A stretch of DNA of 64,000 bases. It comes from Chitinophagaceae bacterium (GTDB lineage: Bacteria; Bacteroidota; Bacteroidia; Chitinophagales; Chitinophagaceae). The first letter of the stretch is position 1. The number at the start of each line of letters is the position of its first letter. Location: contig JADJPV010000001.1 of the NCBI GenBank assembly GCA_016713085.1, positions 1,757,001 through 1,821,000 of the forward strand, given 5' to 3'. Shown piece after piece: positions 24,067-33,054 of this stretch. The translations under genes were made by a program, and so were the position numbers. The notes beneath the pieces are model-generated. The model had not been told where the DNA came from and did not search any database. It was given only the letters and a program-made list of their open reading frames with translations.

Positions 24067-24672
24067 TTCCGCCCATTCACCCAATCCTTCCCTGATAACA
24101 ACCGGCATTTCTTCTGTGCAATCAACAATGGTAGAAGGAGTCATGCCGCCAATACCACCATCCACAACGAGGTCAACTAATTTTTTAAAGTTTTCCTGCA
24201 TCAGTTCGGGATCAGTATATTCTTCCACCATTTCTCCAGGCAACGAAGCACTCAAAATAGGGTGACCCAGTTCCTGCACAATGGTTCGGGCAATGAGATT
24301 ATCTGGCACACGCAAACCAATAGTATCTTTTTTACTTTTTAAAATCCTTGGCACTTCTTTACTGGCAGGCAGAATGAATGTATATGGGCCGGGAAGATGT
24401 TGTTTCAATAAGCGGTATAAAGGAGTGGAGATGCTTTTTGTATAGGTACTCAGATCGCTCAAATCGTTACAGATAAATGATAACTGTGCTTTCTGCGGAT
24501 CAACATTTTTAATTCGGCAGATGCGTTCGATGGCTTTCTGCTGAAAAATATCACAACCCAAACCATAAATGGTGTCGGTTGGGTAAATGATAATGCCCCC
24601 ACTTTTCAAACAGTCAATAATTGTTTTGATCTGCCTCGGCTGCGGGTTAAGAGGATGTACATGCAAGAGCAT
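24064..24672 (-). CDS. threonylcarbamoyl-AMP synthase (Sua5/YciO/YrdC family)
   Basis: A 202-residue Sua5/YciO/YrdC-type protein that would make threonylcarbamoyl-AMP for the t6A37 tRNA modification. The diagnostic segments are present: GGIIIYPTDTIYGLGCDIF at about residues 26-44 and LPGPYTFILPASKEVP near 92. LRVPDNLIARTIVQELGHPILSASL at about 121 and GGMTPSTIVDCT at about 177 complete the fold. There is no C-terminal Sua5 domain. The YciO-like length means a second YrdC paralogue elsewhere could be the true TsaC, so the gene symbol is withheld. Confidence 0.85.
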   Translation of the reverse strand: MLLHVHPLNPQPRQIKTIIDCLKSGGIIIYPTDTIYGLGCDIFQQKAIERICRIKNVDPQKAQLSFICNDLSDLSTYTKSISTPLYRLLKQHLPGPYTFILPASKEVPRILKSKKDTIGLRVPDNLIARTIVQELGHPILSASLPGEMVEEYTDPELMQENFKKLVDLVVDGGIGGMTPSTIVDCTEEMPVVIREGLGEWAE

Positions 24673-24775
24673 GTGTTAAAAATAAGAATTTAGGGGGATG
24701 AATTTTATGATATTGATTTTATTATAATTGCGGCAGTTCATTTATATTTAATACTTCAATATACCAGCCGCTTTT

Positions 24776-25651
24776 ATGCAACTAAAACCGATTGATACAT
24801 ATGATCAGCTCAGTGCGGAACAATTCCGTAAAGACTATTATCTAACCGGCAAACCTGTTATCATTAAATCACTGGCTAAAACCTGGCCAGCGTTTCAGAA
24901 ATGGGATTGGAATTTTTTAAAAGAAGTGGCAGGGCATCACCGTGTGGGTATTTATAATAATATCAAAAGCGATGCCTATACACCCATTAATACAGCCGAT
25001 GATTATAAAACCTTTGGAGAGTATATTGATATAATTTCGAAAGGCCCTGCAGCATGGAGGCTTTTTCTTTTTAATATTTTTGATCATGCACCGCAGCTCA
25101 CACAGGATTTTACCTGGCCGGAAGAATACCTGACCGGCTTTGTAAAAAAATACCCGATGCTGTTTGCAGGAGGTGCATCTTCCATAACACATATGCATTT
25201 CGATATTGATCTTTCACATATCCTGCATACACAGTTTGTTGGTCGTAAACGGGTGCTGTTATTTCCTTTTGAAGAACAGTACAAACTGTACCGAAAGCCA
25301 TTTGAAGTACTGAGCCTTGCTGATTTCAGCCGCTACAGTGAACAAAATGGCAATCCTGATTACAATACATTCCCTGCCATAAAACACGCAACCGGATTTG
25401 AAGCCGTGATGGAGCATGGCGATACGCTGTTTATGCCTGCCGGTTGCTGGCATCATATGGAATATATAGACAGTGGTTTTGCTATGAGCCTTAGGGCTTT
25501 ACAAGAGGGAGTTGTTCCCAAACTCAGGGGTGTATGGAACTTATTCGGAATGAGGAGTATTGATACCATGCTGAAGAAAACAGCCCCGCAATGGTGGTAT
25601 GCCTATAAAAAGAAAAAGGCCTTTGAAGCGGCTGATAAAGTACTTTCCTGA
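24776..25651 (+). CDS. cupin-like (JmjC-type) 2-oxoglutarate-dependent oxygenase
   Basis: A 291-residue cupin_8/JmjC-like protein. The Fe(II) site is visible as THMHFDIDLSHI at about residues 137-148 (HxD) and the distal histidine in MPAGCWHHMEYID at about 221-233. The N-terminal KPVIIKSLAKTWPAFQKWDW is typical of the FIH/JMJD5-like branch. Such enzymes hydroxylate protein or small-molecule targets using 2-oxoglutarate and oxygen. No partner gene is adjacent. Confidence 0.85.
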   Translation: MQLKPIDTYDQLSAEQFRKDYYLTGKPVIIKSLAKTWPAFQKWDWNFLKEVAGHHRVGIYNNIKSDAYTPINTADDYKTFGEYIDIISKGPAAWRLFLFNIFDHAPQLTQDFTWPEEYLTGFVKKYPMLFAGGASSITHMHFDIDLSHILHTQFVGRKRVLLFPFEEQYKLYRKPFEVLSLADFSRYSEQNGNPDYNTFPAIKHATGFEAVMEHGDTLFMPAGCWHHMEYIDSGFAMSLRALQEGVVPKLRGVWNLFGMRSIDTMLKKTAPQWWYAYKKKKAFEAADKVLS

Positions 25652-25945
25652 TGTATTTCTTAACAGTGCTTGCAAATTCAAGAACTGCGCTCTATATTGC
25701 AACCCATCACATCTGTTTCCTGTTATTACCCATTTCCAATTTCCCTTGCATAGCTTTCTTTCTCTCCATATCCAGCTGATGAACTTTTCGTTCGGCCTGT
25801 AAGTGATTACAACAAATATTCTTTTATGATGGATAACTCCATGAAACCAGTTTTCTGAGAACAACGATTTTTTTGTGGTTTCAGAGGTAAGCAAAAGGGC
25901 CCAGGATTTCTATCCGGGCCCACTTTTTTATGCTGTATTTTTTTA
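25652..25945. other. intergenic region between convergent genes
   Basis: A 294-bp gap. Apart from the terminator at 25893-25930 it shows no conserved open frame. Short frames on both strands here have no recognisable protein character. No RNA gene was recognised. Confidence 0.5.
25893..25930. terminator. bidirectional terminator
   Basis: GGGCCC-A-GGAT and ATCC-GGGCCC form a strong stem with a TTCT loop and one bulged A. It is flanked by A residues on one side and a run of T on the other, and serves the convergent JmjC-like and Gfo/Idh/MocA genes. Confidence 0.85.
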
Positions 25946-27313
25946 TCAGCTGATCTTTACCACCCTCTTTTCTTTCCTGCTTTGTTCCGCAGCAAATCCC
26001 ATTAAATGACTTTCAATGGAAGCATCAATGGTGGAAGTTAAAAGAGAGGCATCATTCTTTGCAATAGCCTCTACGAAGTTTGCAGCTAAACGCCAGTCGC
26101 CGCCCCCATGTCCATCTGTTGCAGTTTTCCATTCTGTTTTTTTGCGTGTTTGAAAATCGGTATGCACAAAACTGGTCATATCACCAACCACATCACCCAA
26201 ACTTCCCATCACTCTTGTTCTTCTTCCTTCATAAGAAGTAAAGGCTTCCATACTGAAGCTGGCTGTTACTCCACCGTCGAACTGAATGTTTGTGATATAA
26301 TGATCGGGCTGATCATTATCCATTTTATAAACACACCTGCCGTAGTTGGTTGTTTTCAACTGTTCAAGTACATAGGCCGCCTGCTTATCTTTTTCTTCCG
26401 GCAAATCGAACACATAATTGCGGCCACGTTCACGGTAATAAATTTTTAAAGCAGAATAAGGACAGCTTGCTTCCACTTTGCATCCATCGCTGCAGCGTGC
26501 TGTACTTCCTTCGGGTGCATTGGATTGATTGAACCAGCTGAGATCGCCCATAGCATGAATGCTTTTGCTTTGTTTGTCAAGCATCCAGCGGAGAATATCC
26601 AGGTCATGACAACTCTTTGCAAGAATGATCGGTGTTGTTTCTTTACTGTTATGCCAGTTGCCACGCACATAAGAATGACTCATGTGAATGTGTTCAATCG
26701 GCTCCAGGTGCTGTACACTCATTACTTTACCCAGCACGCCACTTTGTATAATTTTACGCAGCTCAACAAAGTAAGGAGCATAACGAAGCACATGACAAAC
26801 GGCAACGATTTTTCCTGTTTTCTTGGTCATGGCTAAAATATCACGGCATTCTTTTTCACTGGGAGAAATAGGTTTTTCAAGCAACACATTGTAACCCATT
26901 TCCAATGCTTTCATACAGGGACCGTAATGCAGGTTATCAGGAGTGGTGATAATAATCGCATCAGCGAATTTTGGTCGTTTAAATACATCTTCCCATGTAA
27001 CAAAACGGTTTTCATCTTTGATGTTATGTTTTTTTGCATAACGTTCATTACGGATGGCAATTGGTTCAGCTACACCAACAATATCCAGCTGATCAGGATA
27101 TTGCAAAGAAAAACCACCGTACACATTGCCACGGTTTCCTGCACCACATGTGATGGCTGTAACTGGTTTATCAAGTTGTAAACTGTTGCTGAAATCGGGG
27201 AGTATAATTTTTTCGCCCAGTTCATTGGTTGCCCATGATGAGAGTGGTAATACTGTTCCACCAATGGAAATTCCCAATGCTTTTAATACATCCCGGCGTG
27301 ATAAAGGAGACAT
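25946..27313 (-). CDS. Gfo/Idh/MocA family oxidoreductase with Tat signal
   Basis: A 455-residue Gfo/Idh/MocA oxidoreductase exported by the Tat route: the N-terminus PLSRRDVLKALGISIGGTVL has the twin arginines and hydrophobic stretch. The NAD(P)-binding fold (AITCGAGNRGNVYGGF, about 53-68) and the catalytic-lysine motif NVLLEKPISPSEKEC (about 141-155) are intact. A cysteine group, ARCSDGCKVEASCPYSALK at about 280, is typical of the secreted branch and may bind metal. Related Tat-exported members act on sugars or glycosides in Bacteroidota. No glycan operon is visible around it, so the substrate is unknown. Confidence 0.85.
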   Translation of the reverse strand: MSPLSRRDVLKALGISIGGTVLPLSSWATNELGEKIILPDFSNSLQLDKPVTAITCGAGNRGNVYGGFSLQYPDQLDIVGVAEPIAIRNERYAKKHNIKDENRFVTWEDVFKRPKFADAIIITTPDNLHYGPCMKALEMGYNVLLEKPISPSEKECRDILAMTKKTGKIVAVCHVLRYAPYFVELRKIIQSGVLGKVMSVQHLEPIEHIHMSHSYVRGNWHNSKETTPIILAKSCHDLDILRWMLDKQSKSIHAMGDLSWFNQSNAPEGSTARCSDGCKVEASCPYSALKIYYRERGRNYVFDLPEEKDKQAAYVLEQLKTTNYGRCVYKMDNDQPDHYITNIQFDGGVTASFSMEAFTSYEGRRTRVMGSLGDVVGDMTSFVHTDFQTRKKTEWKTATDGHGGGDWRLAANFVEAIAKNDASLLTSTIDASIESHLMGFAAEQSRKEKRVVKIS

Positions 27314-27343
27314 AAGCTTTGATATTAATGAGTAAAGAATTAT

Positions 27344-28357
27344 TTATTGCTGAATTGTTTTCATCCGCAGTACATCCATCATAAATTTAGTGATCTCTGC
27401 TTCCACTCCCTGGTAATCGTTTGATTTTACATAACTCCCCAGCACATGATCACCTGTATTCGGCATCGCCAGTTTTCTTTTCAGTTCAGGAACTGTGCCA
27501 AGCTCGTCAAACATTTTCAGCATAGCACTAACCTTCACCACACTATCCTGGTGCACATCATCTTTGTAATAATACAGCATCAATGTGGGTTGTTTGATTC
27601 GGACAAATGTTACCGGGTTCATAGTTGTTTCTAAATATTCCTGCAGATTTACAATTGCCTCCAGGCGATAATGTGAGTTCCAGTATTTTTTGTAAATGTC
27701 CCGTTGATCTTTTGTGGTATTATAGTTGGATCCTTTAACGATTCTTGCAATCTGCAAACCCCATGGATTATTCGCCAGCCATGCATTGGGATCTTTAATA
27801 GCGATATTAGGCGATAGCAAAATAAGTGCAGCAATCTCCGGGTAATTAGCGGCGAGCTGCAATGCATTTGTGCCACCGGTTGAAGTGCCCATGATGATAA
27901 CTTTACTGCCAAGTTCTTTGCCGATAGCATAAGCCTGCTTCACCGTTTCCCAGTATTTTTCAGCAGTAAGATTCATGAGTTCTTCTGTAGTGTCAATTCC
28001 ATGTTCTGCCAGTCTTGCTAAATATAAATTGCAGCCGAACTTTTTGGCAATGCTTGTATGTACCGGGTCACCTTCTTCCTGTGAGGCAGAAAAACCATGC
28101 AGGTAAACAATAGCATATTCTGTTTTTTGTTTCGCTGAATCATTGGCCCAGATGATTCTTGCTTCGTTCTCCGGTTTTACTTTATGCTGTGCTTCGTTTT
28201 GTTTGATATATGCTTCTAATGCAACAGCATCAGCAGGAACAGAAGGCAAATTATTTGTATAAGTGGGGGATGATGGTCTCGGCCCAAGGAAATAGGCAAC
28301 AATCAAAACAATCAGGACAATGAATACCCATTTCAGCAATCGTTTAATGAACTTCAT
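27344..28357 (-). CDS. membrane-anchored alpha/beta hydrolase
   Basis: A 337-residue alpha/beta hydrolase with an N-terminal membrane anchor (WVFIVLIVLIVAYFLG). The oxyanion strand AIVYLHGFSASQEEGD is at about residues 81-96. The nucleophile elbow IIMGTSTGGTNALQLA contains Ser at about 157, and HVLGSYVK holds the likely catalytic histidine at about 311. It resembles carboxylesterase/monoacylglycerol-lipase proteins of this phylum. It probably faces the periplasm. The gene is 30 bp downstream of the Gfo/Idh/MocA gene start and transcribed in the same direction. Confidence 0.82.
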   Translation of the reverse strand: MKFIKRLLKWVFIVLIVLIVAYFLGPRPSSPTYTNNLPSVPADAVALEAYIKQNEAQHKVKPENEARIIWANDSAKQKTEYAIVYLHGFSASQEEGDPVHTSIAKKFGCNLYLARLAEHGIDTTEELMNLTAEKYWETVKQAYAIGKELGSKVIIMGTSTGGTNALQLAANYPEIAALILLSPNIAIKDPNAWLANNPWGLQIARIVKGSNYNTTKDQRDIYKKYWNSHYRLEAIVNLQEYLETTMNPVTFVRIKQPTLMLYYYKDDVHQDSVVKVSAMLKMFDELGTVPELKRKLAMPNTGDHVLGSYVKSNDYQGVEAEITKFMMDVLRMKTIQQ

Positions 28358-28439
28358 ATGCAGGTGGTTGATGTCTTAAAATTACTGTTTTGGAAGAGAT
28401 GTTGAGCAGCTGTTGCAGTTTTCAGCAAAAAAATAATTC

Positions 28440-28769
28440 TTACCATCTTTCTTCACTGCTCTGATCAGCAGCAGATGCAGTAAACTCAGCTCTTGTTTTT
28501 ATTTTCTGTACCTGCCGGTCAATAATTAGCTGGGCAATCAGTGAAGCAGCATTTTCACCTTCATGTGCCTGCAGCAGCTGTTTCATTTTTGCTTCGTGTA
28601 CATCAATGCGGTAGAGATAGAAGATGAGTTTTTCAAAATCGGTATTGATGAGCTGGTTGATGTATTGAGTGAGTTCTTCTTTTAATTCAGACAGAGAAAT
28701 GTTTTCCGGAAGCTCCAGTGAAAGCTCTTTGTTGAGCAAAGGGATGATATCATGATTCGGATCACTCAC
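28440..28769 (-). CDS. hypothetical protein, conserved in type
   Basis: A 109-residue acidic, helical protein without a signal peptide. It contains LSELKEELTQYINQLINTDF and FEKLIFYLYRIDVHEAKMKQ, then ENAASLIAQLIIDRQVQKIK, a layout seen in small cytosolic proteins of Chitinophagaceae encoded near TIGR02757 genes. No catalytic motif is visible. It overlaps the upstream membrane-protein gene by 8 bp, so they are translationally coupled. Confidence 0.6.
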   Translation of the reverse strand: MSDPNHDIIPLLNKELSLELPENISLSELKEELTQYINQLINTDFEKLIFYLYRIDVHEAKMKQLLQAHEGENAASLIAQLIIDRQVQKIKTRAEFTASAADQSSEERW

Positions 28770-28971
28770 CTGACTTGTCTTTCTTTTTATTATAGAACGT
28801 AAACAGTACTGTTAACACAATTGCCATGATTGCACTTTTAACGAGAACGGAGGCAATGGTTGTATCTGCTTTATTTGCTATCCATATTAAAAAGCCATAG
28901 TTAATTAATGCAACAATAATAAAATTAACCAGAAGCAGAATGAAAAACTGAATGATTTTAACCGGGTTCAT
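28762..28971 (-). CDS. hypothetical small membrane protein
   Basis: A 69-residue protein with two predicted helices (IIQFFILLLVNFIIVALINY and VLVKSAIMAIVLTVLFTFY) and a basic cytoplasmic tail (NKKKDKSGE). No family was recognised. It sits between the TIGR02757 gene (12-bp gap) and the helical hypothetical protein gene it overlaps, in an apparent leftward operon beginning at the cystathionine synthase gene. Confidence 0.6.
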   Translation of the reverse strand: MNPVKIIQFFILLLVNFIIVALINYGFLIWIANKADTTIASVLVKSAIMAIVLTVLFTFYNKKKDKSGE

Positions 28972-28983
28972 TTGAATTGTTGT

Positions 28984-29748
28984 CTAAAGTTTATTTTCCA
29001 TCACACCTGTTCCAAACAACGCAAAATCATATTTTACGGGATCGTTCTTATCTAAGGTACGGAGATTGGCAGTGAGTTCCAATGCTGCTTCCCAATCATT
29101 TTGTTTGCGGTGAAGAAGCCCATACTGCCGGGCAACTCTTGATACATGCACATCCAGCGGACAGATCAATTGGGAAAGCTGAATATTTTTCCAGATGCCG
29201 AAGTCAACACCTTTCTTATCATTACGAACCATCCAGCGCAGGTACATGTTCAGTCTTTTGCAGGTTGATTTTTGCAGGGGCGATGAAACATGTTTCTCTG
29301 TTCGTTTCAGATGTTCATGAGCAAAGAAATTGTGTTTGAACTGATTCAATCCTTCTTCCACGGTCATTCCATTTTTGGGAAAGAAAGCAGTTTCTAATGA
29401 ATCATACTTTGAATAATGCTGCTGAAAAAATTCAATGAAGTAGTACAGATCATCAGCGTTAAATGTGCGGTGCTTAAATCTGCTTAATTTTTTCAATCGA
29501 TCAGAATCATAGTGAAGACAAAATGCATGCGGCTGCATTTCCATTAACTGCATCAGTTCTGTTGATTTGTTGATGATAGTGGTACGGTTGCCCCATGAAA
29601 AAATTGCAGCAAAGAATCCTGCTATTTCAATATCCTGCTGCCTGGTAAACAGGTGAGGAATAGAAATGGGGTCATCTTTAATGAAAGAAGGTTGATTGTA
29701 CAAATCAACCTTCTTATTGAGAAATCGTTTTAATTCTTCCTGTTTCAT
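28984..29748 (-). CDS. TIGR02757 (DUF2400) family protein
   Basis: A 254-residue member of the TIGR02757 family, a conserved but unassigned group in Bacteroidota and Spirochaetes. Recognisable segments are DIEIAGFFAAIFSWGNRTTI near residue 40, NMYLRWMVRNDKKGVDFGIW at about 169, and CPLDVHVSRVARQYGL at about 198. The helical plan and the LDVH-like loop recall HhH-GPD base-excision glycosylases, but no catalytic claim is justified. Its ATG overlaps the stop of the cystathionine gamma-synthase gene by one base (TAATG). Confidence 0.8.
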   Translation of the reverse strand: MKQEELKRFLNKKVDLYNQPSFIKDDPISIPHLFTRQQDIEIAGFFAAIFSWGNRTTIINKSTELMQLMEMQPHAFCLHYDSDRLKKLSRFKHRTFNADDLYYFIEFFQQHYSKYDSLETAFFPKNGMTVEEGLNQFKHNFFAHEHLKRTEKHVSSPLQKSTCKRLNMYLRWMVRNDKKGVDFGIWKNIQLSQLICPLDVHVSRVARQYGLLHRKQNDWEAALELTANLRTLDKNDPVKYDFALFGTGVMENKL

Positions 29749-30887
29749 TACCCAATCGCTTTGGCTAAATCAGCAATCAAATCATCTGCATCTTCAATAC
29801 CCACACTTAAACGGATGAGTGAATCACTCAAGCCATCCTTGATTCGTTTTTCTCTCGGAATACTTGCATGCGTCATACTTGCAGGATGATTGATCAAACT
29901 TTCAACTCCACCTAAACTTTCAGCTAAAGAAAATAAATGAGTGGATGATAAAACACGTTTGGCTTCTTCCACACTGTCGTTCTTTAATTCAAAACTGATC
30001 ATGCCGCCAAAGCCACGCATCTGTTCTTTTGCAATGGCATAACCCGGATGATCCGTAAAGCCCGGCCAGTAAACCTTCGCCACTTTCGGATTTGCTTTCA
30101 GCCAGTGTGCAATCTTTTCACCGTTCTCACAATGTGCTTTCATTCGTACCGCAAGTGTTTTAATTCCACGCAGCACCAAAAAACAATCCATTGGTCCGGG
30201 AACTGCACCGCAGCTTTTTTGAATGAAGTATAATTTTTCACGAAGCTCAGCATCATTCATCACCAGGCAACCCTGGATCACATCACTGTGTCCGCTTAAA
30301 TATTTAGTAGCCGAATGCATCACAATATCAGCACCAAGATCTAATGGATTTTGCAGGTAAGGCGAAGCAAATGTATTATCAACACAAAGCAAAGCGCCAG
30401 CCTGTTTGGAAACAGCAGCAATGGCTTTGATATCGGTGATATTCATCAATGGGTTGGTTGGTGTTTCCAGCCAGATGAGTTTTGTATTAGCCGTAACAAC
30501 TGCTTTTACATTCTCCGGGTTGGTAGTATCAACATAAATAAATTTGATTCCGAATTTTTCAAACACTTTCATGAACAGCCGGTATGTGCCACCATACATA
30601 TCACTCGCTGCAATCACTTCATCACCCGGGCTTAATAATTTAATTACCGCATCAGTTGCAGCAACACCACTGCCAAACACCAAACCAAACTGACCGTTTT
30701 CAATGATTGCAATAGCTTCTTCCAAAGCTTTACGTGTTGGGTTCTGACTTCTTGCATATTCAAAACCTTTGTTTACTCCCGGCGCTTCCTGCACATACGT
30801 ACTTGTTTGATAAATTGGTGTCATGATTGCACCGGTTGAAGGATCGGGATGAGCACCGGCATGAATAACTTTTGTATCGAGTTTCAT
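29748..30887 (-). CDS. metB: cystathionine gamma-synthase / Cys-Met PLP-dependent enzyme
   Basis: A 379-residue trans-sulfuration enzyme (Cys/Met metabolism PLP family). The PLP lysine lies in VMHSATKYLSGHSDVIQG at about residue 197. MTPIYQTSTYVQEAPG near the N-terminus and the tyrosine/arginine of YARSQNPTR (about 49-57) are standard. SLGGVESLINHPASMTHASI near 325-344 is the family's C-terminal signature. It may act as cystathionine gamma-synthase or gamma-lyase. Sequence alone does not separate these, so metB is tentative. The ATG at 30887 is chosen since MKLDTKVIHAG is the normal start. The leader carries an unusual repeat (30904-30967). Confidence 0.85.
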   Translation of the reverse strand: MKLDTKVIHAGAHPDPSTGAIMTPIYQTSTYVQEAPGVNKGFEYARSQNPTRKALEEAIAIIENGQFGLVFGSGVAATDAVIKLLSPGDEVIAASDMYGGTYRLFMKVFEKFGIKFIYVDTTNPENVKAVVTANTKLIWLETPTNPLMNITDIKAIAAVSKQAGALLCVDNTFASPYLQNPLDLGADIVMHSATKYLSGHSDVIQGCLVMNDAELREKLYFIQKSCGAVPGPMDCFLVLRGIKTLAVRMKAHCENGEKIAHWLKANPKVAKVYWPGFTDHPGYAIAKEQMRGFGGMISFELKNDSVEEAKRVLSSTHLFSLAESLGGVESLINHPASMTHASIPREKRIKDGLSDSLIRLSVGIEDADDLIADLAKAIG

Positions 30888-30903
30888 TCTGTATGTTTTA
30901 TCT

Positions 30904-30967
30904 CGTCTGACGCCCACGTCTGACGAATTGTTATGAACTGTTTTCGCCATCCGAAGTTGGCGTCAGA
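30904..30967. repeat. short direct and inverted repeats in the metB leader
   Basis: CGTCTGACG occurs twice (30904-30912 and 30917-30925). TCTGACGCC (30906-30914) is complementary to GGCGTCAGA (30959-30967), giving a 9-bp stem around a 44-nt loop that includes the second copy. It lies 17-80 bp upstream of metB and could be an operator, an RNA leader or a dispersed repeat. Confidence 0.45.
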
Positions 30968-30990
30968 TCACGGATTGCTACGATGAGGAT

Positions 30991-32868
30991 TTAGAAAAGA
31001 TTCGCCGCACAGAAATAGCGCCAGTCGTCATTATTAACAGCATGTGCTGCTTTGGCATGGATGGGTTGCTGTAATACATTGGCACGAATGATCTTTTCAG
31101 TTACTAATTTCTTCCTGCTTTCCATCAGCAGTTCAGTAAAGCTCGGCGTATGCATCCATTGCTGCTGCGGGGGTTCATAACCTACCTTATCTGTTCGGTA
31201 AACAATGGAAGATGGTAAGACCTGCTTCATACTTTCACGCAGAATGTATTTGGTAAAGCCGTTATGAATTTTATAATGCGATGGTAATGAAAAAACAAAC
31301 TGTACCAATTCATGATTCAGAAACGGCAACCGCACTTCTCTTCCATGTGCCATACTGTTACGATCGGCATAGCGGAGTAATTCTTCCAGGCCAAACTGCA
31401 TGGTATTGTAATAAAGCAGATCATTCAGCTTGCGGACGATTGGTTTGAAGATGGCGTGTTTATTGATATGTTCTTTGAAATAAGCAGCATCAATACCAGC
31501 ACCGAATTTGATTTCTTTAAATGCTTTACTTTCCAGTTGTACAGCAGCAATCTCCGGAAACCTTGCTGCGATTTTATTCTTCCAGCTCCATTCAAACGGA
31601 ATGTTGTTTGTTGTTAATGCTTTCATCTCACGACTCACAACTGACGACTCCCGCCTCTTCACTTTCTCCTGTAAAAACCAATGAATATATTTATAATAAC
31701 CCGCCAGTATTTCATCAGCACCCTGTCCATCAAGAATCACTTTTACTCCATGCTGTTTTGCCAGTTCATATACTTTGTATTGTGCATAGATGCTGCTCGA
31801 TTGAAAAGGTTCTTCCTGGTGATAGATCAATTTCTGAATATCGTTCAACAAAGTTTCTGCAGTGGGTGTAACTGTGAACTGCTGTAACTGAAACTGATCA
31901 GCTACCTGTTTGGCATAAGCCGTTTCATCTTTTTCAAAACCGGGAAAGGAAGCGGTGAATACCTGGAATTTGGAATTTGGATTTTGGGTTTTGATGTTTG
32001 CAGCAATGGATGCACTGTCTAAGCCACCACTCAAACTTGTACCCACTTCAACATCACTTCTTAATCTTCTTTTAATGGATGTGCTGAATAAAGATTGAAA
32101 CTGTTCAATGGCTTCTGCTTCGCTGATGGTTGAAACGGTTTCTTTATCAAGGTCCCAGTATTGAGTGATTTCATTCTTACCATCCTTCAAACTTAATTTC
32201 AAATAATGCGACTGTGATAAGCAGATAATATTTTTATAAAATGTCTGCGACAGATCAACCGGATTTTTCACCCAGCCCAAACCAATATAATTCAGCAGCA
32301 TGGAATGATTGATCTCTTTTTTTATTCCTCCTGCCCACAATGCTTTCATTTCACTGGCAAAGACAAACTGCTCGCCATCAAAAAAATAATAGAAAGGCTT
32401 TTCGCCAAATCGGTCCCTTGCTGAAAAAACCGTCTGCTCCTGTTCATCCCAGATCGCAAAAGCAAACATTCCATCAAACTGCTGCAGGCATTCTTCTTTC
32501 CAGCAATCATAAGCTGCAAGAATAACTTCTGTATCGGATTGTGTACGGAACTGATATCCTTTCTTCAGCAGTTCTTCTTTGAGTTCAATGTAATTGTAGA
32601 TCTCACCATTGTAGGTAATTGTGTAGCGGGGTTTTCTCCCCTCTCCCGTTGGAGAGGGGTTGGGGGTGAGGTGCATTGGCTGTGCAGCCGCATCACTCAA
32701 ATCAATAATCGCCAAACGCCTGTGACCAAACCCAGCTGTTTTGTTTTCACTGATCCAGAAACCTTCCCCATCAGGTCCACGATGAGCAATGGCATCTGTC
32801 ATTGCTTTCAACCTTTCTGTTGAAACAAACTGCTGATTCACTGATATAATTCCTGCAATACCACACAT
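30991..32868 (-). CDS. asnB: asparagine synthase (glutamine-hydrolysing)
   Basis: A 625-residue class II asparagine synthetase. The N-terminal glutaminase starts with the nucleophile cysteine (MCGIAGIISV). RGPDGEGFW and YNGEIYNYIEL are standard. The synthetase domain has the ATP loop EVGTSLSGGLDSASIAANIK (SGGLDS) and the DGQGADEILAGYYKY segment. The start is fixed at 32868 because the cysteine must be residue 2. Unusually, a short foreign stretch (LTPNPSPTGEGRKP, about residues 67-80) lies between AAQPMH and RYTITYNGEI. It is encoded by a palindromic repeat and is absent from ordinary AsnB proteins. The frame remains open. Confidence 0.92.
   Translation of the reverse strand: MCGIAGIISVNQQFVSTERLKAMTDAIAHRGPDGEGFWISENKTAGFGHRRLAIIDLSDAAAQPMHLTPNPSPTGEGRKPRYTITYNGEIYNYIELKEELLKKGYQFRTQSDTEVILAAYDCWKEECLQQFDGMFAFAIWDEQEQTVFSARDRFGEKPFYYFFDGEQFVFASEMKALWAGGIKKEINHSMLLNYIGLGWVKNPVDLSQTFYKNIICLSQSHYLKLSLKDGKNEITQYWDLDKETVSTISEAEAIEQFQSLFSTSIKRRLRSDVEVGTSLSGGLDSASIAANIKTQNPNSKFQVFTASFPGFEKDETAYAKQVADQFQLQQFTVTPTAETLLNDIQKLIYHQEEPFQSSSIYAQYKVYELAKQHGVKVILDGQGADEILAGYYKYIHWFLQEKVKRRESSVVSREMKALTTNNIPFEWSWKNKIAARFPEIAAVQLESKAFKEIKFGAGIDAAYFKEHINKHAIFKPIVRKLNDLLYYNTMQFGLEELLRYADRNSMAHGREVRLPFLNHELVQFVFSLPSHYKIHNGFTKYILRESMKQVLPSSIVYRTDKVGYEPPQQQWMHTPSFTELLMESRKKLVTEKIIRANVLQQPIHAKAAHAVNNDDWRYFCAANLF
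32632..32673. repeat. palindromic repeat inserted in frame in asnB
   Basis: CCCCTCTCC (32638-32646), CGTT, then GGAGAGGGG (32651-32659), followed by TTGGGGGTGAG. On the minus strand it translates as LTPNPSPTGEG. It matches the CCCTCTCC...GGAGAGGG repeat style common in Bacteroidota and other genomes and keeps the asnB frame. Confidence 0.75.
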
Positions 32869-33054
32869 GCTGTAAATATTCAAAATTCAAAACACAATAA
32901 CCAAAAATGCTGCAATAAAAAAACTCCGCAGGTTTATTTGCGGAGTTCTGATTATTTATCAAACTGCGTAAAGTTTAGTTCACTTCTTACATCCCAACTA
33001 CGCTAAAGCTTCGTCGGGCAAGCGTACCTCGTACATCTAACACCGTACACATCC

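Noticed and set aside
25541..25894. A 117-codon minus-strand open frame after the JmjC-like gene
   Set aside because: It overlaps the end of the JmjC-like gene and otherwise covers intergenic DNA, without a signal peptide, motif or conserved composition.
30888..30990. A possible SAM riboswitch upstream of metB
   Set aside because: The region lacks recognisable SAM-I or SAM-II core features; only short repeats and one 9-bp stem are visible.
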